Translations under genes and position numbers: made by a program
In this document: positions 1 through 9,129 of the stretch, in pieces
How the letters are laid out: every line of letters starts with the position of its first letter
How positions within the stretch are numbered: position 1 is the stretch's first letter
Notes under the pieces: generated by a model
Databases searched by the model: none
What the model was told of the DNA's origin: nothing
Seen by the model: only the letters and a program-made list of their open reading frames with translations
Source of the DNA: Bacteroidales bacterium UBA4912
GTDB taxonomy: Bacteria > Bacteroidota > Bacteroidia > Bacteroidales > Dysgonomonadaceae
Assembly: GCA_002398875.1 (NCBI GenBank)
Contig: DHCC01000073.1
Span: forward strand, 26,554-90,553
Direction of reading: 5' to 3'
Length of the DNA stretch: 64,000 nucleotides

Positions 1-105
1 TGGAGATCACACGCTAACATGCTATATATAAACTGGCTGAACTACTTCGTATATCAGGCTACACCATATAACATCAACGATATTATGCAGTTGGGAGACT
101 TATAA
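1..105 (+). CDS. metA: Homoserine O-acyltransferase MetA, C-terminal end (partial)
   Basis: The window opens inside a reading frame that runs in frame 1 to a TAA at 103-105, leaving the last 34 residues. They include the block [13 protein letters not shown], which lines up with the C-terminus of E. coli MetA (NWLNYYVYQITPYDL), an end that is strongly conserved in this family. The enzyme activates homoserine by acylation in methionine synthesis; whether this one uses succinyl- or acetyl-CoA cannot be told because the specificity residues lie upstream of the window. It ends 62 bases before the glycosyltransferase gene and appears functionally unrelated to it. Confidence 0.85.
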   Translation, partial: WRSHANMLYINWLNYFVYQATPYNINDIMQLGDL

Positions 106-167
106 TTATTGTTTATTAGATTATGACAAGGCAAATGAATAAGTTATAAAAATAAGAATCTGTTTTT

Positions 168-1361
168 GTGGTAAAATTATCAGAAAATGATGATAAAGTG
201 ACTATTGACAAGGTGAGAGTAGCCTTCTTCAATGATATACTTGTAAAAGATTTTGACGGTGCAGTTAAAACTATGTACCAGTTAATAAACCGCATTGACT
301 CGTCGCGTTTCGACTATCTGTTTTTTTGCGGTATGCAGCCAAAGCAAAAAACAAGCCTCAATATTGTAAAAGTACCTTCAATAATTGTTCCTTTTAATAT
401 TTCATACAAAGCAGCACTTCCTGGTCTTTCCAAAAGGAAATTACTTAAAAAACTAAATGACTTTAATCCTGATGTAATACATATTTCTACTCCATCATTA
501 TTGGGATTCTTTGCACTTAAATATGCTAAAGAGAATAATATCCCGGTACTTGCAATTTATCATACTCATTTTATATCGTATATGAAGTATTATTTTAAAA
601 TACCTTTCATAGTAAAATGGGCTGAATCGTTTGTTGAAAGACTTTATAGAAAGTTCTACAATAATTGTGACGTTGTTTATGTACCTACACATTTTATGAT
701 GAGGGAACTTGTGGAACACGCAATTTCGAAGAAGGTACTCAAACAATGGCATAGAGGTTTAGATACCAAACTATTTAATCCAGGTAAGAAAAATAAAGAA
801 TATATCAAAAACATCACAGGCAATTATAAACCTTGTATTTTGTATGCATCTAGAATAGTATGGGAAAAAAATATTGAAACTCTTTTTAATATTTATGATA
901 AGGTAGTAGAACAAAATATGAGCGTAAACTTTATAATAGCTGGGGATGGTGCTGCGGAGCCGGATGCAAGACAACGTATGCCTAATGCAATCTTCCTGGG
1001 CAAATTAAATCAGGACGAACTTGGTACACTTTATGCATCATCAGATATTTTTGTTTTCCCTTCCATTTCGGAATCATACGGAAATGTAGTGGTAGAAGCC
1101 ACAGCATGTGGATGCATTCCTGTTATTGCTCGAGGTGGAGGTTCACAGGCACTTGTTGATGATGGCAAAACGGGGTTTCTCTGCGAACCTAATGATGCAA
1201 GTGATTATATTGATAAAATAAGACTTCTGCTGAATGATGATGAACTTAAACGTAAAATGCAAGCCGAAGGAAGTAAATATATTTCCCTGTTGAGTTGGGA
1301 AAGCCTGGCAAAAAATTACTTCAACGATATTGAACAACTTGCAAAAGATCATTCAAAGTAA
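168..1361 (+). CDS. GT4-family glycosyltransferase
   Basis: A 397-aa GT-B fold glycosyltransferase. The N-terminal acceptor half carries the block NDILVKDFDGAVKTMY (residues 22-37), typical of MgtA/SQD2-like enzymes. The C-terminal donor half has the E-x7-E signature at E302 and E310 (SISESYGNVVVEA), followed by a glycine-rich loop (ARGGGSQAL) that is usual for retaining GT4 enzymes using nucleotide sugars. It probably adds a sugar to a lipid at the cytoplasmic face. The start used is GTG at 168; no ATG is available nearby and an in-frame GTG at 213 (before RVAFFND) is a real alternative. It is 3 bases upstream of the membrane protein gene and so almost certainly co-transcribed. Donor and acceptor are unknown. 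Confidence 0.85.
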   Translation: MVKLSENDDKVTIDKVRVAFFNDILVKDFDGAVKTMYQLINRIDSSRFDYLFFCGMQPKQKTSLNIVKVPSIIVPFNISYKAALPGLSKRKLLKKLNDFNPDVIHISTPSLLGFFALKYAKENNIPVLAIYHTHFISYMKYYFKIPFIVKWAESFVERLYRKFYNNCDVVYVPTHFMMRELVEHAISKKVLKQWHRGLDTKLFNPGKKNKEYIKNITGNYKPCILYASRIVWEKNIETLFNIYDKVVEQNMSVNFIIAGDGAAEPDARQRMPNAIFLGKLNQDELGTLYASSDIFVFPSISESYGNVVVEATACGCIPVIARGGGSQALVDDGKTGFLCEPNDASDYIDKIRLLLNDDELKRKMQAEGSKYISLLSWESLAKNYFNDIEQLAKDHSK

Positions 1362-1364
1362 TTT

Positions 1365-2387
1365 ATGGTAACGTTCATTCAAAAATACAGAAAATATATT
1401 ATAGCAGTTCTTTTAGTTACTGTTTTTCTTTTGATAAGCCGGTTTGTCGCATCTATTGATTTTGACAAGTTTAAGGTGTATGTTTCTGAGATGCCCGGGA
1501 TGTTTGCAGGTGTTGTGCTTGCATCATTAATATCCTATACTTCATCAACAATTGCATGGTCGCTGTGTATGGGAGGTGAAGGCAAAAAAATATCATTTCC
1601 TTCACTTTTTATGTTCCGACATGTTGGTGAGATGTTGTCGGCATTTAATCCCACAAGTGTGATTGCAGGTGAAAGTCTCAAAGCTGTAATCCTCCACAAG
1701 AAAGGAATTGACGGTACACAGGGTGTTAGTTCGATACTCTTGCACAGAATCTTGATTATTTTTTCCAGCGTACTGCTGATGGCAATTTCAATAGTCTATA
1801 TTACTGTTGACTCTATTACCAATAACGGCGCAAGCATACTTATAATAATATCTGTAATTGCCATAATATCAGCAATTGCATTTTTTGTACTACGGTTTAT
1901 AGTACACCCAAAATTATTCCTTGCAAAAACAATAGATAAATTAAGAAAGAAAACCAATTGGGCATTTCTGACGGTTAATGTGATAAAATCCTCTTACGAA
2001 ATGAACAGAGTTGCTTCGGTTTACTTCAGGGGAAATAAGGGGCGATTTCTTGTAGCATTTTTGTTGTGTACAATACACTGGATATTTGGTTCTGTTGAGT
2101 TTTTAATAGTACTGAGAATGATGGGGCTGGATATTAGCCTGATGCAGGCTGTTGTTGTGGAAATGGGCGTTTCACTCTTCAAAACCATAGGAATGATTGT
2201 TCCAGCTCAGATTGGTGTTGAAGAATATGGCAATAAAGTGATGCTGGATGTCATAGGTGTTGTAAGCAACGAGATATGGCTTGTAGTAACACTAATGCGA
2301 AGAGGGCGTCAGTTATTCTGGCTGCTCATAGCTGGTATTTTCACGATGATAATATCAAAGAAATCGAATATTAAATTACATAGATGA
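1365..2387 (+). CDS. LPG-synthase TM-type (UPF0104) flippase-like membrane protein
   Basis: A 340-aa integral membrane protein with about eight hydrophobic segments spread along its length. The pattern and the motif PAQIGVEEYGN near residue 285 match the PF03706 family (lysylphosphatidylglycerol synthase TM region / AglD-like). Members are thought to move lipids or glycolipids across the inner membrane. It lacks the catalytic C-terminal domain of MprF, so it should not aminoacylate lipids. Start ATG at 1365 follows the upstream glycosyltransferase stop by 3 bases and its own stop overlaps the next glycosyltransferase start by 4 bases, so the three genes are translationally coupled. Inference: it presents a glycolipid made by its two neighbours. 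Confidence 0.75.
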   Translation: MVTFIQKYRKYIIAVLLVTVFLLISRFVASIDFDKFKVYVSEMPGMFAGVVLASLISYTSSTIAWSLCMGGEGKKISFPSLFMFRHVGEMLSAFNPTSVIAGESLKAVILHKKGIDGTQGVSSILLHRILIIFSSVLLMAISIVYITVDSITNNGASILIIISVIAIISAIAFFVLRFIVHPKLFLAKTIDKLRKKTNWAFLTVNVIKSSYEMNRVASVYFRGNKGRFLVAFLLCTIHWIFGSVEFLIVLRMMGLDISLMQAVVVEMGVSLFKTIGMIVPAQIGVEEYGNKVMLDVIGVVSNEIWLVVTLMRRGRQLFWLLIAGIFTMIISKKSNIKLHR

Positions 2388-3565
2388 CCGAAATACTTTG
2401 CGTTACTCATAAATATCCACCATCCATCGGCGGAATGGAAAAACAAAGCTACGAACTTATAAAAGGTTTAAGCAAATATTACAAAACCCATGTTATAGCG
2501 TATCAAAACGACTCAAATAAAACATTTTGGTTCGCCAGTTTGCGTTCAAAAATTCAGAAAGAACTATCTAAACATCCGGGAATCAAACTCATACATTTAA
2601 ATGACGGTTCGATGGCAGCAGCATGTCTTTGGCTGCAAAAAAACACATATATTCCAGTTGTTGTTACCTATCATGGACTTGATATAACTTTTCCCCTTGA
2701 CTTCTATCAAAGTAAGATAGTTTCAAAACTAAATAAATATCAGGGGGCAGTATGTGTAAGCGAATTCACACGAAATGAATGTATAAAAAGAGGTTTCGAT
2801 GAGAATACTACATTCACTGTCAGAAACGGAGTTGACATTTCTATGGGAGATATTCCTAAAGACAGTGAGTTTGTGGATAAACTGAAAAATCATTACGGCA
2901 TTAATATAACGAACAAAAATATTATTCTTGCAATCGGACGACCGGTTAAGAGAAAAGGTTTTTCATGGTTTATAAAAAATGTGATGCCGCTTCTTGATAA
3001 GAATACACTATTAATTATGACAGGTCCAATAAAAAATGAACCATCATTTTTTGAGAAAAGTATACAACATTTACCTGGGAGCCATAATATTGAACTTTTG
3101 CTTGGTATTGCCAACGATACCGAAGATCTAAACAAAGAACTGGGTAAGCATAACAATATTTTCCATCTTGGAAGTGTACCATTCAGTGATTTAGTACAAT
3201 TACTTTCGCTTGCGGATATTTTTGTTATGCCCAATATTGTTGTTGAAGGTGATGAAGAAGGTTTCGGACTAGTAGCTCTTGAAGCAAGCATACGTGGAAC
3301 GTATGTACTGGCCTCAGGAATAGAAGGCATCACAGATGCTGTGATTGACGGCAAAAATGGAACACTTTTACCTTCGGGGGATGCAGCTGCATGGGCTGAC
3401 AAAATAAAAGAATTACTTAGCGATAAAAATAAACTACAAGAATTGGCAGAAAAAGGTAAAAAATATACCCTTGAAAATTATTCTTGGAACAATATGATAA
3501 GCGGGTATCATGAGGTATTCGAAATGATTATAAATCCATTAACTAACTCACACCATAGCAGATAA
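2384..3565 (+). CDS. GT4-family glycosyltransferase
   Basis: A 393-aa GT-B glycosyltransferase. The N-terminal motif PPSIGGMEKQSYEL holds the Gly-Gly loop that contacts the donor; the C-terminal half has the E-x7-E signature at E292 and E300 (EEGFGLVALEA). This places it in the GT4 (PimB/PimC-like) group of retaining enzymes. Its ATG overlaps the stop of the membrane protein gene by 4 bases, so the trio forms one operon. Its last 18 bases overlap the convergent lactonase gene tail to tail. The product is probably a membrane glycolipid or a lipid-linked sugar; the sequence does not identify which one. Confidence 0.85.
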   Translation: MTEILCVTHKYPPSIGGMEKQSYELIKGLSKYYKTHVIAYQNDSNKTFWFASLRSKIQKELSKHPGIKLIHLNDGSMAAACLWLQKNTYIPVVVTYHGLDITFPLDFYQSKIVSKLNKYQGAVCVSEFTRNECIKRGFDENTTFTVRNGVDISMGDIPKDSEFVDKLKNHYGINITNKNIILAIGRPVKRKGFSWFIKNVMPLLDKNTLLIMTGPIKNEPSFFEKSIQHLPGSHNIELLLGIANDTEDLNKELGKHNNIFHLGSVPFSDLVQLLSLADIFVMPNIVVEGDEEGFGLVALEASIRGTYVLASGIEGITDAVIDGKNGTLLPSGDAAAWADKIKELLSDKNKLQELAEKGKKYTLENYSWNNMISGYHEVFEMIINPLTNSHHSR

Positions 3566-4741
3566 TTTCAAACAGACCGGTTTACTGACTTCTATATCCT
3601 GATTTGTATCAGTGAGCATACCTGTTTCAATATCAATCTTAAATACCTGAATTCTATTTTCATCTCTGCCGGCAACCAGAAGAAATTTACCGTTTGGTGT
3701 AATCACAAAATTCCTTGGATGCTTTGCTGTAAGTTGATAACCTACTTTAGTGAGAGTTCTATCATCCTCGTTTATGGAAAAAATTGCTATCCCATCAGCA
3801 TTTAATCTGTTTGATGAATAAAGAAAGCGTCCATCAGGAGAGACGTGAATATCAGCACTTCCGCGGGCACCTGTTGTATCAGAGACAATAGTCTGTTTTA
3901 GCTCCAGTTCTCCGTAATTGTAATCATAAACAAGAACTTCACCCGACAGCTCTCCTAGTAAATAAAGATAACGACCACCGTCAGGGTGAAAATCAAAGTG
4001 ACGAGGACCTGTGCCGGCCGGTACCGAAAACTCTTTCAGGCTATTTTGCTGTATAGATGGCTGACCCTCGAAAGGTGTATCCAGAACTGCCATACGATAT
4101 AGTTTGTCTGAGCCTAAATCTGAAGCAAATATGAATCTTCCATCAGGAGAATACATTATACTATGTAAATGAGATCTTTCTTGACGAATAGAATCAGGTC
4201 CGCTTCCTGTGAAAAACAAAACGCTATTTGCAGTTGCAATATTTCCTTCACCATTTGTGTGAAATGAAGAAATACTACCTCCGTTGTAGTTAGCAGTATG
4301 CAGATTTCGACCTTTATTGTCGATAGTAATATAGCACGGTCCCTGGCTTAATGTGGGTTGTGAATTAACAGGAGTGAGAACTCCGTTTTTCCTGTCAAAT
4401 GAGAATGAGTGAACAGCACTTTTATCTTTTCCACTTTCACTTACAGCATATACAAAATTACAATCCGGACTTAACGTAAGATATGAGGGATTATCAATAA
4501 CAGCCATACTAATTGAATCTGATACTCCAGTTTCTGAATTGAATTTATATACATAAATCCCCTTGCTTTCTTTATCAGATGTGTAAGTGCCAATTAACAA
4601 AAACAAATCTCCATTCGTAGTTTGTAAAGAGGAGAAGCTATCTTCAACCACTTTTTCTTCATAACTGTCTCCTGATTTATTTTCGTTACAAGAAATAAGC
4701 AAGAAAACAGAAAGAACCATCACTAACACTTTATTTAGCAT
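3548..4741 (-). CDS. Lactonase-family seven-bladed beta-propeller lipoprotein
   Basis: A 397-aa secreted protein of the 6-phosphogluconolactonase-like PF10282 family. Starting at 4741 gives a lipoprotein signal ending in LLISC (C18). The frame is open 20 codons further upstream to 4801, but that extension would bury the signal peptide. The body repeats blade strands such as SPDGRFIFASD and SPDGRFLYSSN, and holds the family block GPRHFDFHPDG. Cytoplasmic members hydrolyse 6-phosphogluconolactone; because this one is a lipoprotein, its substrate is more likely an exported sugar lactone or it may be non-catalytic. It converges with and overlaps the upstream glycosyltransferase by 18 bases. Confidence 0.8.
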   Translation of the reverse strand: MLNKVLVMVLSVFLLISCNENKSGDSYEEKVVEDSFSSLQTTNGDLFLLIGTYTSDKESKGIYVYKFNSETGVSDSISMAVIDNPSYLTLSPDCNFVYAVSESGKDKSAVHSFSFDRKNGVLTPVNSQPTLSQGPCYITIDNKGRNLHTANYNGGSISSFHTNGEGNIATANSVLFFTGSGPDSIRQERSHLHSIMYSPDGRFIFASDLGSDKLYRMAVLDTPFEGQPSIQQNSLKEFSVPAGTGPRHFDFHPDGGRYLYLLGELSGEVLVYDYNYGELELKQTIVSDTTGARGSADIHVSPDGRFLYSSNRLNADGIAIFSINEDDRTLTKVGYQLTAKHPRNFVITPNGKFLLVAGRDENRIQVFKIDIETGMLTDTNQDIEVSKPVCLKLSAMV

Positions 4742-4811
4742 AAATTTATTTTTTACATTGTAAACCACACGAAAGTAGACCATTTTTTTCAAAAAAACCA
4801 TCTTTATACTA

Positions 4812-4843
4812 ATAATTATAACTTATATGTAAGTTATAGTTAT
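4812..4843. repeat. Long inverted repeat in a divergent promoter region
   Basis: An almost perfect palindrome: eight-base arms ATAACTTA / TAAGTTAT at 4818-4825 and 4830-4837 around TATG, extended outwards by five more matching pairs with one mismatch. It lies between the divergent lactonase gene and the DUF5606 gene. It has no T-tract in either direction, so it is more likely an operator than a terminator. The regulator is unknown. Confidence 0.45.
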
Positions 4844-4895
4844 AATCAAACAAAAGACACAGGATTAAAATAATTAAATAGATTTTGCGATAAAA

Positions 4896-4927
4896 GTTGC
4901 GAATAATGCAGAGTCTGATTACTTTTG
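4896..4927 (+). promoter_or_regulatory. Bacteroidota-type promoter for the DUF5606 gene
   Basis: TTG at 4897-4899 (-33 element), 20 bases, then TACTTTTG at 4920-4927, which fits the TAnnTTTG -7 consensus. It predicts a start near 4934 and a leader of about 38 bases before the ATG at 4972. Confidence 0.6.
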
Positions 4928-4971
4928 CAGTCTGTTAAAAACGATGTCTCCTAAAAAAAAATAACAATATT

Positions 4972-5433
4972 ATGCTAACCAAAATATTATCGGTTACCGG
5001 TCGCCCCGGATTATTTAGACTAATCTCTACAAATAAAAATATGAATATCGTTGAGTCCTTGACTGATGGAAAACGGATTCCGGTGTATATGCACGAAAAG
5101 GTAGTAGCATTAAGTGATGTATCAATGTATACCAATGAAGATGATATACCTCTTCGGGAAGTATTTAAGAAGATAAAAGAGAAAGAGAATGGTAAACCGG
5201 TAAAACTTTCATCTAAAGCTTCAAATAAGGAGTTTTTTGACTATCTTGAGGAAGTTTTGCCTGAATATAATAAAGAAAGTGTATATGCATCAGATGTAAA
5301 GAAGTTGATTTCTTGGTATAACATACTTATGGAGCATAATATCAACCTTGAAGAAGTGGAAGAGAAAGAAGAAATAGCTCCAGTAGGTGAAACAGCTGAA
5401 CTTGAAGAGGAATCACTTAAAGGAAAAGAATGA
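4972..5433 (+). CDS. DUF5606 domain protein
   Basis: A 153-aa cytoplasmic protein opening with KILSVTGRPGLFRLIS, the conserved start of the DUF5606 family restricted to Bacteroidota. The first ~75 residues look like a small beta-rich domain, the middle (about 80-125) is helical, and the last ~25 residues are a Glu-rich acidic tail. The function of the family is not known. It sits 72 bases upstream of cdsA on the same strand, with its own promoter, so the two may share a transcript. No transmembrane segment or signal peptide is present. Confidence 0.8.
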   Translation: MLTKILSVTGRPGLFRLISTNKNMNIVESLTDGKRIPVYMHEKVVALSDVSMYTNEDDIPLREVFKKIKEKENGKPVKLSSKASNKEFFDYLEEVLPEYNKESVYASDVKKLISWYNILMEHNINLEEVEEKEEIAPVGETAELEEESLKGKE

Positions 5434-5504
5434 GATAAATACAGAACAGATGCATTCAGACATTAACATAGCATCTAAAACTACAATTTTTAATTTCAAA
5501 TATC

Positions 5505-6347
5505 TTGAATATCAAAAACTTAGCCACTAGAGCAGTGGCAGGTATTCTATATATACTAATAATACTTATAGGTGTATTAGGAGGAAGATATTCCTTTCTA
5601 ATAATCTTCAGCTCCATACTAGGCATCGGTTTGTTTGAATTTTACCGGATGATGGAGAAGGATACCTCTCATGCAATAAGTAAAATATTCAATATATTTA
5701 TGGGAATATTGATATTTTTATCCGCATTCCTATTTTTAGAAGATATATCAAGATATTTTTTACCTGCTACAGTTCTGACCTATCTTCTGGTATTAATTTC
5801 ATCCACAACATTTATAAAGAGAAATGATGTCTTGCACGGTATAATTTACTCGGCCTTCGGACAATTATATATAACCTTACCTATGTGTTTGCTGATGCTG
5901 ATTTCCTATTCTCAGCCATATAATTATGCAGGAATTGGATATGACTATATACCTGTGATCGCACTTTTTGTATTCCTATGGGTTAACGATACGGCAGCAT
6001 ATTTTATCGGCTCACTAACAGGTAAACACAAGCTTATAGAGCACATTTCACCCAAGAAATCAGTAGAAGGTTTTGTTGCGGGTATTATTTTCACTTTACT
6101 TTCGTCTTTAATATTTGCACATTTATATCCGGATTTCTCTATAGTATTTTGGGCTGGTTTTGCATTAATAGTTTCCTTGTTTGGCACTTTGGGAGATCTG
6201 TTTGAATCGCTGATTAAACGTACATGTTCAGTAAAAGATTCCGGTAACCTAATACCGGGTCATGGTGGTATATTAGACAGGATTGACAGTCTTCTTATAG
6301 CAATACCTGCAGTATTTCTTTATCTGATTATCTTTCTTTCCATTTAA
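5505..6347 (+). CDS. cdsA: Phosphatidate cytidylyltransferase CdsA
   Basis: A 280-aa polytopic membrane enzyme that makes CDP-diacylglycerol from phosphatidate and CTP, the entry to phospholipid synthesis. The C-terminus carries the full family signature in the region SLIKRTCSVKDSGNLIP followed by GHGGILDRIDS, including the metal-binding Asp and His-Gly-Gly. About eight hydrophobic stretches precede or surround it, and the length is normal for the family. The only upstream start in frame is TTG at 5505; no ATG gives the complete first membrane segment, so a TTG start is accepted with some doubt. PlsC, encoded 3 kb downstream, makes its substrate. Confidence 0.92.
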   Translation: MNIKNLATRAVAGILYILIILIGVLGGRYSFLIIFSSILGIGLFEFYRMMEKDTSHAISKIFNIFMGILIFLSAFLFLEDISRYFLPATVLTYLLVLISSTTFIKRNDVLHGIIYSAFGQLYITLPMCLLMLISYSQPYNYAGIGYDYIPVIALFVFLWVNDTAAYFIGSLTGKHKLIEHISPKKSVEGFVAGIIFTLLSSLIFAHLYPDFSIVFWAGFALIVSLFGTLGDLFESLIKRTCSVKDSGNLIPGHGGILDRIDSLLIAIPAVFLYLIIFLSI

Positions 6348-6500
6348 CTCTGATACTTTCTGTTATTTTCTATACTTCAACTTTTTAGTGGTTAATTTTC
6401 TTTTATTATAAAACAAAAAGTCCAGTTTGTACGTTTTAAAAAAAACGATTAAATGTTTCAATAAAGCAACGTTTACACAACGACAAAAACACAGGGTAAA

Positions 6501-6719
6501 ATGAACAAAAAATCGATTGGAACAAATGCCGGTATAATATGGAATCTTTTAAACAACAACCAAAGATGGAACATCAAACAGTTGTGCAAAAAATCCGGTT
6601 TATCAGAAAAAGAGGTTTACAGCGCTATTGGTTGGCTTGCAAGGGAGAATAAAATTGAAATTGAGAAGTCCAATAATGGTGAAGAAGATTACTATCTTGT
6701 TATAGAATATTATTTCTGA
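6501..6719 (+). CDS. Small winged-helix protein (DUF2582-like)
   Basis: A 72-aa protein consisting of one winged helix-turn-helix: GIIWNLLNNN (helix 1), WNIKQLCKKSGLSEKEVYSAIGWL (helix-turn-helix, here described by its ends) and a C-terminal beta wing ending in YYLVIEYYF. It matches the small DUF2582-type proteins common in Bacteroidota. DNA binding is plausible, although no target is known. It is monocistronic, ending just before a strong terminator that it shares with the convergent galE gene. Confidence 0.75.
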   Translation: MNKKSIGTNAGIIWNLLNNNQRWNIKQLCKKSGLSEKEVYSAIGWLARENKIEIEKSNNGEEDYYLVIEYYF

Positions 6720-6740
6720 GTTCCATGAAGACTAAGGTTA

Positions 6741-6777
6741 AAAAAAAGTCTGAATTTTACCATTCAGACTTTTTTTT
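6741..6777. terminator. Bidirectional intrinsic terminator
   Basis: Perfect 14-bp stem, 6741-6754 paired with 6763-6776, around the 8-base loop TTTTACCA. The stem starts with a run of seven A and ends in a run of T, so it works for both the winged-helix gene and the convergent galE gene. Confidence 0.85.
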
Positions 6778-6794
6778 CTAATGTATAGTAATTA

Positions 6795-7826
6795 TCACAT
6801 AATACCTCTTTCACGAAGACGTTTCTGCCAATTCCATGCTGATAACATTGTATCTTCAAGCGATTCATTGGCTTTCCATCCTAATACGTTGTTTGCTTTA
6901 TCAGGCTGAGCCCAAATCTGTTCAATATCTCCTTCACGACGACCTACTATTTTATAGTTAAGCGATGTACCTGAAACTTTTTCAAACAGATGGATTAATT
7001 CAAGTACAGAAGCACCTTTTCCTGTTCCAAGATTGAAGATTTCAACACTCTCATCTGATTTGTTATTAAGCATTCTTTCAATAGCTATAACATGCGCTTT
7101 TGCTAAATCTACAACATTTATGAAGTCACGTATGCATGAGCCGTCAGGAGTATTGTAATCATCACCAAAAACACTTAATTGTTCACGAATTCCAATTCCG
7201 GTTTGTGTAATATAAGGCACCAGGTTTTGTGGTACACCGATTGGCAACTCCCCTATTTCGGCTGAAGGATGAGCTCCTATAGGATTAAAATATCGAAGAA
7301 TTATACTCTTTATTGGTGCACCAGAGTGTATGAAATCTTGTATTATTTCTTCGTTGATCTGTTTTGTATTTCCGTATGGAGAAGCTGCCGGTTTTATAGG
7401 AGCATTCTCGTCAATTGGATTTTTATCCGGTTCGCCATAAACCGTGCAGGAAGAGGAAAAAACAATACCTTTAACTTTATTTTCAGGCATTAATTCTAGC
7501 AGGTTTATAAGTGAATCAATATTATTCTGATAATACATTAGTGGCTTTTTAACTGATTCTCCTACAGCTTTACTTGCAGCAAAATGTATTATCCCTTCAA
7601 ATGAATGCTCTATAAATAAAGATTTTAAAGCATTTTTATCAGTACAATCCATTTCATAGAAAAGTGGCTGCTTACCTGTAATTTTTGTTATTCCATCTAA
7701 TACTTCTGTATTGGAATTCGATAAATTATCAATAATCACAACCTCATAACCTGCTTGTTGTAATTCAACTACTGTATGAGAACCAATATATCCGGTTCCT
7801 CCGGTCACCAAAATTTTTTTTACCAT
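6795..7826 (-). CDS. galE: UDP-glucose 4-epimerase GalE
   Basis: A 343-aa extended short-chain dehydrogenase that interconverts UDP-glucose and UDP-galactose. The NAD-binding loop GGTGYIGSHT is at the N-terminus; the catalytic Ser block SSCTVYGEP and the Y-x3-K motif (SPYGNTKQ) follow at about residues 123 and 150. The C-terminal substrate domain has the usual block GRREGDIEQIWA. Length is standard. It supplies UDP-galactose for glycan synthesis and may serve other glycosyltransferases, such as the pair at the start of the window. A -7-like CAAAATTA (minus strand TAATTTTG) lies at 7862-7869 upstream. Confidence 0.95.
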   Translation of the reverse strand: MVKKILVTGGTGYIGSHTVVELQQAGYEVVIIDNLSNSNTEVLDGITKITGKQPLFYEMDCTDKNALKSLFIEHSFEGIIHFAASKAVGESVKKPLMYYQNNIDSLINLLELMPENKVKGIVFSSSCTVYGEPDKNPIDENAPIKPAASPYGNTKQINEEIIQDFIHSGAPIKSIILRYFNPIGAHPSAEIGELPIGVPQNLVPYITQTGIGIREQLSVFGDDYNTPDGSCIRDFINVVDLAKAHVIAIERMLNNKSDESVEIFNLGTGKGASVLELIHLFEKVSGTSLNYKIVGRREGDIEQIWAQPDKANNVLGWKANESLEDTMLSAWNWQKRLRERGIM

Positions 7827-8008
7827 AATGTTTGAATGTTTTTTCTTTTACTTACAACTTTCAAAATTACTAAAAATAAAGGTTGCTTAGATTATCACAG
7901 ACATTTAATTATATAAGTTTTATAATTATTGTCTTTTAAATTTTATTAGTATTTTTGTTTAATATGAATATTTAGTGCTTGATTTATTTCAAAGGTTCAT
8001 TTGGAGAT

Positions 8009-8998
8009 ATGATTAAATACACAGTAAAGACATATTACAAAAAAGGAGATCTACCGGACTTGCAAGATGTTAATTTTTTCCACTATACTTCTTCCTTTGA
8101 TTGGTATTCTAAATCTTCTGCGTATACGCCTTTAATGATTGTTGCATTTGATGGCAAAAAACCAATAGCAGCTATATTTGCCGTAATAATTCGTAGAAAC
8201 AGCTTTTTGAAGGGCACAATTTTTAAAAGATGTTTTATATCCCAACAACCTTCTTTCTTTGACAAAAGCTATTCTCAGATAGACGTTTTCAATCTATTAA
8301 TAACTCACCTAGTAAATGAAGTTAAAAACAAGGTTTTTTTAATACGATACGACTCACTAAATAGTACAGTATTTGGCTATAAAGGTTTTCGGGAAAACAG
8401 ATTTTATACAACAAAATGGATCAATATAAGAAACTCATTACAGAGAAAGAGAAAAATTTGGGATCAATTATCAACTTCAAGAAAAAATCAGGTTAATAAA
8501 GCAATTAAAAAAGGAGTTAAGATTGAAGAGCTTATTTCTGAAGATAGCTTACCTGAGATATATAAACTGATTGAAAGTACTAACAATAAAAAAATTACAC
8601 ACAGATTCCCGCCCTACCAGTATTTCGAAAATTTTTACCGCTTCTACATCCTTAAAGGTAAAGGAAAAATTCTACTGACACGTTATCAGAATAAAATTAT
8701 TGGAGGAGCCATTCTAGGTTTTGAAGATACCACAAATGTATTTTGCCTTTATTATTGGGGGAAAACGAAACGATACAAAACAGTTTATCCAACTATATTC
8801 ACCCTTTATTCAGCGATGCAGTTAGCGGAAGATAACGGATTTATGTTTTTTGATTATATGGATGTTGGATATATCAATAAAAATGCGGGTCGTCCACGGT
8901 TTTTACTTCAGTTTGGAGGCAAACAGACAGCTACAAGACGCTGGTATAGATATAATTGGGGACTTCTCAATTTTCTTGCAAATAAAATTTATGACTAA
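8009..8998 (+). CDS. FemAB/GNAT-type aminoacyl- or acyltransferase
   Basis: A protein of about 329 aa resembling FemAB-like members of the GNAT superfamily. The C-terminal domain carries the recurring pattern FFDYMDVGYINKNAG then FLLQFGGK, and a central segment (STSRKNQVNKAIKKG) resembles the acceptor-binding loop of this group. Relatives add amino acids to peptidoglycan precursors or acylate surface polymers; no specific substrate can be assigned. The frame is open to a TTG at 7979, but the ATG at 8009 follows GGAG closely and is preferred. The gene stands alone between galE (divergent) and a 330-base non-coding stretch. Confidence 0.6.
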   Translation: MIKYTVKTYYKKGDLPDLQDVNFFHYTSSFDWYSKSSAYTPLMIVAFDGKKPIAAIFAVIIRRNSFLKGTIFKRCFISQQPSFFDKSYSQIDVFNLLITHLVNEVKNKVFLIRYDSLNSTVFGYKGFRENRFYTTKWINIRNSLQRKRKIWDQLSTSRKNQVNKAIKKGVKIEELISEDSLPEIYKLIESTNNKKITHRFPPYQYFENFYRFYILKGKGKILLTRYQNKIIGGAILGFEDTTNVFCLYYWGKTKRYKTVYPTIFTLYSAMQLAEDNGFMFFDYMDVGYINKNAGRPRFLLQFGGKQTATRRWYRYNWGLLNFLANKIYD

Positions 8999-9091
8999 TA
9001 CCGTTTATTTTGTGAATAAAAATAAAGAAAAGGATTTACAGAGCGAATTATACTAAATAAATTTAAAATAGTGATTTTTCAGGTTCAATTA

Positions 9092-9123
9092 TTTGGACAA
9101 TATCCCAATACACTATATATTTG
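9092..9123 (+). promoter_or_regulatory. Bacteroidota-type promoter in a gene-free stretch
   Basis: TTTG at 9092-9095, 20 bases, TATATTTG at 9116-9123: both elements match the consensus with ideal spacing. Predicted start is near 9130. No open reading frame begins downstream on this strand; a terminator hairpin follows 40 bases later. Confidence 0.5.
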
Positions 9124-9129
9124 CATCGT

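Noticed and set aside
2893..3402. 169-codon open frame on the minus strand inside the second GT4 gene
   Set aside because: Fully contained within a clear glycosyltransferase gene on the plus strand; its translation is Ser/Pro-rich and shows no family features.
6432..6447. CGTTTT / AAAACG inverted repeat after cdsA, considered as a terminator
   Set aside because: Arms are short and AT-rich and there is no T-tract after the second arm.
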